A DNA stretch of 64,000 nucleotides from Knoxdaviesia capensis (lineage: Eukaryota > Ascomycota > Sordariomycetes > Microascales > Gondwanamycetaceae): the NCBI GenBank assembly GCA_001510575.1, contig LNGK01000002.1:341271-405270 (forward strand), given 5' to 3'. The translations under genes were made by a program, and so were the position numbers. Below, piece by piece: positions 56,540 to 64,000 of this stretch; position 1 is the stretch's first letter; every line of letters begins with the position of its first letter. The notes under the pieces are model-generated. The model was given only the letters and a program-made list of their open reading frames with translations. It was not told where the DNA came from and made no database searches.

Positions 56540-58548
56540 GGTGAGCGGCCGTGATGTGGAGTCAGTCAGTCAGTTGGTGCGGGAGGGGTTGGGGTTGAGG
56601 CATGTGGTTTGTAGATTCTAGGTCCTCTTTTATTTTGGTTGTCGTGTTTGTTCATCTTTATTTCTTGTTTATCTGGTTCTTCCTCTTCATCGCTCCATTT
56701 CGGGGTGGTGGTCTGCTCTTGGTTTTCTCTTACCTTGGTTTTCGATTTCGTTGGAGCGCTCTTGAATTCTTCTTTTTTTTCTCCTATCTTCTTCTTTCTG
56801 CTGTGCTTCGAGGTCTTGTACCAACTCTCTTCATCACGGTTCTACGCTTCACTCCACCGCCCCCGCCCCCGCCCCCCCTTTCCATTCCGCTTTTCTTCAT
56901 GTTGTATGGAGGCTCGCTTGGGACCTCTCGGGTCACACGTATCGACGGTCCTTGCCACGCCAACATACAACCACCCTGGATCTAGAAAATTCCGTCATGT
57001 CTGGTTTCTGGCCGAATTTGTTCGGCACGGGGTTGTCCTCGCAATTTCCTCTTTCTTGATGGTTTAAAATCCTCTTGTGTGCACTTTGCATGTTCCTGTT
57101 CAATTTTCCCCCCCTTTCCGTCCCTTGTGGTTTTTTTTTTTCAATATACATATTCATTTCTTGCGTGCAGAATTAGACTCTTGCTGTGTTGATATGGGGC
57201 TGGGCAGGTTGTTGGTTTCATATGAGCTGCTTTCTCGTGGGGGTTTCGTATCTGCCGTTCGCAAGTATCTCGATCCAGGTCCAGTAGTATAGCGGTCCTG
57301 GAGGGGGCACTGCTGGGGTCGGCGTCCGCGCTTGATCCGGTGATCCTCACCCTGGTGTTGCTCCAACAAGACCGCCTGCGCGCGGCGACCGGCCCATCTG
57401 CACGGCCTGCAACCACCACCAACAGCAGACCGAAGATAAACACGACAGCACGACGGGGACAAGTTCCAAACAGCCCCGTCACTTCTGCTCCTCATATTCA
57501 ACCATGCCGGGGGTAAAAGTTCCAAAAAGAAAAGAAAAACAGCAGTCGTTCATTAAAAGTTCGGGACATACATAGATGCCCAAAGAAGCCATAGAAACAA
57601 CCCAAAAAGGGGCCCCCGGTGTCCTGTCCGGGGAATAGGGAGACCAAAACAGGACCTCCAGGGGAGGACGTAGACACAAGAACAATAGGAGAGGGGCACG
57701 CAGGAGAAATAGAGCAAAAAACGCAAAAATGAGAACAAGTACCCCGCCCAAGCCGTTTCGTCATGCTACATACATTACCAACAAACAGGAGAAAGAGAAA
57801 AAAAAACCAGAGAATAATAGCCAAACAGTGAAGAAAAAGATATACCCAAGAACAGTGAGAAGAAGAAGAGTACCCAACAAGATCCAGACAGAAGAGCCCG
57901 GACAAATAAATAACATTAAAACGACAACGGAACAGTCCACGGGGGTGGGTGCAGCTAGTAGCTTCCCGTGCTTCCTAAACCTCCGAAGAAAAAAAAGAGT
58001 AGAACCCCCACCGCGCAAAGTCCCAATAATTCCCAGGCGATGTGGTTTGGATATGATGGATTTCATTAAGGAGGTGAGACAGACCATGGCACATTAGAAG
58101 AGTTAAGACCCAGGGATGAGCGCAAGAAGAAACACAAGAACAGAACACAGGATGGTAGGGAGACCAAGAAGAAAAAAGTAGTAGTGCATGGAGGGGTCAT
58201 GATGATGATGGGGATGGAAAAGGACATGTGGAAAAAGTAATTATTATTAGGGGAAAGAAGAAGAGGAAAGAAGGGGGGAGGAGGAAGAAGAAGAAAGTCG
58301 TGGAGTCGGAGCCAAGTTGTCGTTCATGAGCAAGGTGGCGAGCTAGCAGGAGAATAGAAGAAAAGGGTTGAGAGAGCAGTATGGGGCTGTGAAAGAAGAG
58401 GTACAAGGGAGAATGAAAGAGAAAATAATGAGCAAAAAAGGGGACAGCAAAATAGAGAGACGGCGGCAACAGACGAAGATCGAAAAAGAAGAACCGGCCT
58501 GCATGTCATGAATCGGCCGCACGAGAAGCACCCCAAGACAATACGGGC
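56540..58548. other. Intergenic between convergent genes, 2 kb
   Basis: T-rich 3' flank of the kinase gene, then A/G-rich sequence on + (57760-58470) that is T/C-rich on the minus strand. Frames here are low complexity. No gene seen. Confidence 0.5.
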
Positions 58549-59070
58549 TCAATCGGTATCCCGCGCCTCCGAGCCGGACTCCCGAGACCCCCCGAATTCA
58601 TCATACACGCCCGTGGTCTCGCTCAACGGACTGCGCCGCCGCGACGTCCCGAGCCGCCAGGGCAGCGTGCGGCCCATCCGCCCCGCCGCTGCCGCCGCTG
58701 CTGCCGCCGTCGGCGCCACCGCATGCACGCCCTCTGACGCCACCGGCGCGCTGCGGCTCAGGTGCCGCGACCGCATCGTCCGGCTGCCCGACTGCGGTGT
58801 CAGCGGCTCCAGGATCGCCCGCGCCATGTGGTCCTCCCACGGCACCCGCTGCGACCCGCGCGTCGGCTCGCCGAGCGTGTACGGCGACACCGGCGGCGAC
58901 GGAGACCCCCCCGCCGCGTGCGGCAGGTCGGTGCAGCTGCACGTCGCCGCAGACCCCACGACGCCAAACGCGCCCCCGTCGCCGCTGCCGCTGCCGCTGC
59001 CGCTACCGCTGATGCTGCTATCCGCGGATGTGCCCTGCCGGGTGCTCCGGCCTCCGAAACACGCAGGGTT
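58549..59070 (-). other. Open in-frame extension after the ArfGAP stop codon
   Basis: After TAG (59073-59071) the same frame stays open for 173 codons to a TGA at 58551-58549. Codons keep the GC-rich wobble of the gene (e.g. runs like ACG ATG CGG TCG CGG CAC CTG AGC), and the peptide is not simple repeat only: WEDHMARAILEPLTPQSG, SRTMRSRHLSRSAPVASEG, TTGVYDEFGGS. An intron of 138 nt (59074-58937, GTAGAA donor, TGCAG acceptor) would remove the stop and keep frame, joining PIPER to CTDLPHAAGG. Whether it is an alternative C-terminus, read-through, or chance is not settled. The opposite-strand frame 58508-59509 shares the same wobble positions. Confidence 0.4.
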
Positions 59071-62000
59071 CTACCGCTCGGGAATCGGGGCCTTCGCCAA
59101 CCGTCCGCCAGCACTAACGCGCTTCTGGAGACGAGCTTCCCGGTCGCGCTGCAGCTTGTCCGCTGCTGACTGCACAATCCCGCTGCTGCTAATGCCGAGA
59201 CCGGACGACGGCGGGCCGGCAAGCGACGCATCGCGCGAAATCGCACTCGCCCGCACCCGCCGGTTCTCCACAAACATCTGCGCGCTGTGGCTCAGCGGGA
59301 ACGCAGGCATGGTGGTCGGGAGTTCCGCGCCGTTCTGTAGAAGCATCTCCGCCACGGGGAATGTCACGCTCTTCCCGTCCGTCGCTTCCGCTGCCGGCGA
59401 CGAGCCCGACGGAAGCGCCGGATCGGCCGCAGCCAGGGCAAGGAACACGGCGTGCGTGCCGCGCGACTTATCAGTCAGGTTAGGACTGGCCCGCAGCGCC
59501 AGGCCGTAGATAACTTGCTGGATGTCGTTCTTCTTGATGGCCGCAAGCAGCGTCTCGTCGGGAGTGCCGTACCGCGACAGCGTGGGCGAGATCGGCTCGA
59601 CAAAGGCGCGATCAACATACTTGGCGGTGATAAACTTGAGTCGCTGCTCGCGCGTGGCCGATGCCGTGGGCTTCAGGTTCATGTCCAGCTTGGACTCCCA
59701 AACCATGTTTGCCACTCGGTTTCCAACCAGCATCAACAGCTCGATAATATCGGGCGTGAACGAAGTAATGTCCAGGGTCAGCGAGCGAATCTTGCTGATG
59801 TGTGTGCCGAGCGACCGATGAATGCCACTACATTCAATACACAGGATAATAGCCAGGTTGATCGAAACCCACTCGACCTTCGCGCCTGACCCGCAGTCGG
59901 CACACCAGCAGTTGCCCTGGTCGTTATCCCGAAGCGCCTGCAGCAGCCGGTCCGGGTGTTCATCATATGTCGAACTCGGAGCTCGCGCCGTGCTAGGCCG
60001 CGCGCCAACCGTGGTACGGCGGATCGGAACTCCTGACGAGTTGTGGTAGTGCGTGCCAGAACCTTGGCCGGTCTTTCCTGTGAGAATCGAGCCAATGTCC
60101 TTCTTGAAGGACGACACCGACTCGCCGGCGTTGGACAAGCCCGCAGCCGACGGCGGCTTGTCACGCAGTCCACGGCCCTCCACTGCGCTCTGGAGCGCAT
60201 TGTTGATGGCAAGAATCCAGGAGGTCATATCCTCCTCAGAAGTCGCCTGGTACACACGCTTGAAGTTGGGGGTGATAACTTCAAAACAGAACCGGCGTTC
60301 GGCATTGCGAGCCTCGCGGACCGATGCCATCCGCAGATCAATGGGGTCCATGTGCAGATCGAGCTTTTGCTTCCAGTTGCTGTACTCCGACAGTTTTCCT
60401 TGGTCGAGCACAATCCAGAACTTATGCCAGCCTTGCTTGTTCAGCGCCCGAGGATCAACGTGGCTGCCGGGCCGGTTGAGAGCCCATAAAAGCCCTTCTT
60501 TGCGCTGCGTTCCGTTGCGTTCTGCGTTTGCCACCTGCGCGTGGTCTCGCTCCTCAAGATCGCGAATGCCCTTGAATTTCGATGCAACAGACGGGCTGCT
60601 GGTGACACCGCCAGGCCCGGCGCCGGCTCCAGGAGATCGAGCAGCATCGCTGCCCTGGCCACCGGGGCTCGCACCGCCCACAACTCCGGCAGCGTGCTTG
60701 AGCTGCGATCCTGTGCTATCGGCTCTCGCGAGCTCGGAATCCGAGTGCGACGGCGCGCCGCCGCCGTTGGTGCCGCCTCCAGGCTGAGTGGTGTTGAGAT
60801 TTAGCGCCGCCGGTTCGGGTTCGTTGAAGTTAGCATTGCTCTTCTCCAGAACACGGCGCTTTTCCTCGCGCTCCCGGCGCTGGTACTGGAACTCCTTTCC
60901 AGCCTCGAGGACCTCGGACGAAAGAGCCTCCAGCTGCGGCAGAAGGTTATCAATGCGCTTGGCCGTGTTGAGGAAACCCTTAGTTTGAGAATCGGCAAAG
61001 CGCGTTAGATGCGAGAGAACTTCCTGCTCCTTGCGACCACCGTGGAGATCCTGCATGAAGCTGGAGTAATCGAATCGTTTCAGCTCAAAGTTGCGGCGCT
61101 TGGTCTGGTACTTTGTATCACTATCGGCAAGCTTCTTAGACTTGACCGAGTCGTGACGTTGTCCCAGGTACCGAGCCACATACGCATAGTAGTCCTTGCT
61201 TTCCTCTTCGAAATCTCGCTTCTTAGATTCGGCCTGTTTGATGTCGTATGTATACAGCTTATGCATCGGCTCGATGACAAAGCGCTGCAGATTGGCGGTG
61301 TTTTGTCGCTCGTATAGAAGGATTTCGCGAGCAATCTTGTCGAAGTAGTGATCGAGAGCCGGCTGAACGGCGTTGGCGTTGGTTGACGAGGCGTCGCGCA
61401 AGGCGTCGATAAAGGAGGCAAAAGCGTCGTTTGCCTCCATCTGTACAGCATGAGCCTGTTCGGCCTTTTTCAAAACACGCTTCATCTGGATGCGCATATT
61501 GCCAGTCTTCTGCTCAAGAGCCTTCATTGTGGCACGGAACACCGGGCCGTCGTCGCCGGTTGTAACATCCTCGCCCGGTTTCGGGCAGGCCACATCGATC
61601 TTGAGCGGCGGCGGGGGAGACGGCGGCGGGTGTGCGGGAATGGGCGGCACAACGGTGGTGGCAGTTGAGGAAGGGGCCAGCGGCGCAAATCCAGAATCGA
61701 GTTGCGGAATGACGGGAGAAGCGGGTTCGTCGAGGTCAACATTACTCATTCGAGAATCCACAGTCTGCGACGAAACGATTCGAACTCTGGGCGGGGCGCT
61801 CAGATGGAAGGGAAGCGGGGAGTTCGGCTGGCTCATGGGGGTCGAAACATCTGGTAAGGTAGTTGTGGTTAGAACAGGGGGGATTCCAGCGTAGGAAAGA
61901 AATCAAAGAGCTTGAACATACTTGAGACCCAGAACGAGAAGCTGGCCAGGGTCAGCAGACGGTGAGAGCGAGGATCGTACTCAACAAACTATGGTGGATA

Positions 62001-63149
62001 GCAGGTCAGTAAATATGATAGCCGAGAGGGCAGCAGCTTATCCAGCATGAACTCACGCTGCAGGCGTTACGCCATCCACCCATCCGTTCGTCCAGAGGCT
62101 TGGGCGGCTTCCACTTCCACGTCCACTCAAACGAAATGGAGCTGTTTCCCGTAGTCGAGTAGTCGCCAACCAAGGTGACATTGGCATTCTTGTGAAGATT
62201 CGGGTCGGCGTGGAACTCGCGGGTAACCAGGTTCTCCACATCCCGCAATGTCGAGGCATGGACGAATGTGAGGCCGGTAATCGAAGTATCGGTAGCGGCC
62301 GAGGGGCTGGCAGCCGGGGCTCCGAGTTCCTTGCCAGATTCTTTCGTGGGCGACGACGCACCGGTACTGGCGACACTGGCTTGTTGTGACTGGCGCACGA
62401 TAAAGGTGAATGTAAAGGTTATTTCGTCGTCGTTCACGATCTTGAGGAGAAAGTTCGGATCGGGAGAAACGCCGGGAGTGGTGGGGTCGGAATCCTGGTC
62501 CTCGAAACGAACGTTAGAGTCATGCCATAGCCTCAGAGACCACGCACTAGATATGCAGAAAAATAGCTTACCAGGACAAAGTCAACGGGGGCGCTGTCGC
62601 CGGAAGTTCTCGTAGCGGTAAGTCTTGAGGCCGGGAATGCATTGGGAACAACGGTAATAGCCGACCGCTTCCGAGGACTCGAGATCACCACAGACGAGAT
62701 TGTCACTATACCGAGTCAAGTTGGGCGAAGTCAGTAAGAAGGCCATGAATCAAGACGTGATTCATGTTCCAGTCAAGAATAGTTCTCGAGGGACACCAAA
62801 GCCAATCGTAGGCGAGGATTCGAGTGCAGAACACAGCCCAGTCGAACACAACAGTTGAATAAAGACTGCCGCAGAAACGGACAAGCTCGGCCGGATGGGA
62901 CATGGCGACGGCGTAGACGATATATCGGTCGTCCGTCCGGCGATATTCCTCCTCCGTCATCCGCTGTTTGCATGTATCCGTCTCGGTGGCCGTCGTCGCA
63001 AGATCTGGCGTCTCTGGATCCCAAACAACCGGAGGGGCCGAGGCGTTCAGTCCGTTCACCTCTATCAAGCCAGGGGGCAACTCACGTCTGTTCTGGTCTT
63101 TTAGAAAGACGGCGGCCCGGTCATCGGGCCTACTGCCGATATTTCCCAT
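59071..63149 (-). CDS. BAR-PH-ArfGAP protein (Csx2/ACAP-like)
   Basis: Exons 63149-63086, 62705-62572, 62500-62057, 61988-61922 and 61850-59071; 1162 residues. The start MGNIGSRPDD has a Gly-2 that could be myristoylated (inference). The five-exon model rebuilds the N-terminal region I know from fungal relatives: NRLTISSVVISSPRKRSA, FPASR, then DDEITFTFTFIVRQ, EFHADPNLHKNANVTLVGDYS, WKWKPPKP and FVEYDPRSHRLLTLASFSFW. Next are a BAR domain (about 336-571), a PH domain (about 690-790, KEGLLWALNRPG ... SWILAINNAL) and an ArfGAP zinc finger near 880 (CADC-x16-CIEC then GIHRSLGTHIS with the Arg finger). It ends RVSAGGRLAKAPIPER with TAG, a conserved ending as I remember it. Such proteins sense curved membranes and switch off Arf GTPases in trafficking. 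The frame remains open beyond the stop (separate entry). Confidence 0.93.
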
Positions 63150-64000
63150 ACTGAAAAGGTCATCCAGAAGAGGATGGCTTCAAAATATAAGAAGATCGTC
63201 AAAAATCCAGGTTCGAGCAGGTGAGCTTTAAGGTATCTTTGAGATTCAGACAAGGATGGGTGGGGGAAGAGGGGAAATACGAGAAAGGAAGAGAAAAGAA
63301 AAAGGAACAAAAAGAATAAAAAGGGTGGGAACGAGCAAAATTATAGAGAGAGGATGAGAGGACAAGAAAAAGGAAATCAAATAAGAGGCTATTCAGAAGG
63401 ACCAAAAAAAATAAACGTGAGGGGATATATATAAACAGGAAGAAAAAAAGGAAGAGAAGAGGAAAGCAAAAAATCGGTAGAATGAAGTGAAATAACATCA
63501 AGGGTAGTAAGCATAGCGAGGGTTGTGACTGGATGTCACCTAAAAAAAAAAAAGGATGGAAAAAACAGTGCTGGGAATTACCAGTTAAGAAAACCAGGTA
63601 CATTTCAGTGCTCTTGGCATAGAGATGAGACAGATCCGGCTAAAAGCTGGGGGAAATATCGCGTCTGGGTGATGAGTACTAGGTAATCTTTTGATGTCTG
63701 GTGATATAAACACTTGCAATATTAAGGTGAAAGTAATATATTGGCATTCGTTCGGGGAAGGAGGCATGGAGTTTTATGAAGGGAAGGCAAGACCTGTGAA
63801 GGGAGATTTTCAAAATGAGGGGAAAGTACAGTACTGTACTGTAGGAGTACAGCCGTAAACGGACAAGTGCAGGTGCACTTTCAGGTACAGGTACAAAGTT
63901 GCAGGGAAAGGCGTTGAAGATCGAGAAGTGTATCAGCATTCAACAGTAGAAACGGAAAGCGCCAGAATATCGTTGCTTCCTGGCTGGAAACCCTGACTTT
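63150..64000. other. 5' flank of the ArfGAP gene
   Basis: A/G-rich on + (T/C-rich leader on -), with TATATATA near 63424-63431. A perfect 14-bp palindrome GTACAGTACTGTAC lies at 63826-63839, with further GTAC copies to 63895. No gene seen up to the window end. Confidence 0.5.

Noticed and set aside
58508..59509. 333-codon plus-strand frame opposite the ArfGAP 3' end
   Set aside because: It shares wobble positions with the minus-strand frame, which carries conserved ArfGAP sequence; the plus frame has Ala runs and no motif.
1..64000. CRISPR arrays, tRNA, 5S/18S/28S rRNA and intact transposons
   Set aside because: Looked for regular repeat-spacer arrays, TTCGA-type tRNA loops with matching stems, rRNA sequence, and transposase or reverse-transcriptase motifs by eye; none found. 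Small or divergent RNA genes could be missed.

Overview
The window looks like chromosomal DNA of a filamentous ascomycete (Pezizomycotina). The grounds are short spliceosomal introns (about 50-380 bp, GTAAGT-type donors, CTAAC-type branch points, YAG acceptors), GC-rich wobble positions in every convincing gene, long pyrimidine-rich leaders, a Zn2Cys6 transcription factor, and fungal-only gene families. Sordariomycetes is my best guess, from remembered family sequences only. All gene models were spliced by eye from the sequence; no transcript or database evidence was available.

Layout. 1-530: 5' part of a secreted protein gene running off the left edge (-). 531-6122: 5.6 kb without a credible gene. 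6123-11773: a giant Ser/Thr-rich mucin-like surface protein with a 3.4 kb coding minisatellite and a duplicated Cys-rich C-terminal domain. 12653-16679: a fused pseudouridine-catabolism enzyme, then GINS subunit SLD5. 18462-25297: a small conserved fungal protein, UTP18 (-), a damaged gene of a WPTLVVESG family, and a WD40-cyclophilin of the PPWD1 type. 25298-29552: gene-free, with one assembly gap. 29553-33166: a nine-exon Zn2Cys6 transcription factor with a 6-nt microexon. 33686-42873: an AIG1/FAR-17a-like membrane protein (-), MCM4, a small mitochondrial-type membrane protein, UMP-CMP kinase, and eIF3m (-). 43682-50964: an accessory stretch with a tail-anchored protein, a short coiled-coil family protein, a pseudo-hydrolase with an RS-like tail, and a kinase-like pseudogene. 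54019-56539: a CHK2-type FHA-kinase. 58549-63149: a BAR-PH-ArfGAP (-) whose reading frame stays open for 173 codons beyond its stop.

Function. Several genes serve core replication and growth: SLD5 and MCM4 both belong to the CMG helicase, the CHK2-like kinase is a checkpoint effector, UTP18 acts in rRNA processing, eIF3m in translation, UMP-CMP kinase in nucleotide supply, and the ArfGAP in membrane traffic. They are interspersed rather than forming one pathway cluster. TAGGGTTA (telobox-like) motifs recur upstream of many of them, including SLD5, MCM4 and the WD40-cyclophilin, and the MCM4 promoter also has MBF-type ACGCGT and ACGCGAAA sites.

I see no CRISPR array, intact transposon, tRNA or rRNA gene. 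The most unusual items are the fourfold Cys module of the surface protein, the open frame after the ArfGAP stop, the 6-nt microexon, and the multiply broken kinase-like gene.
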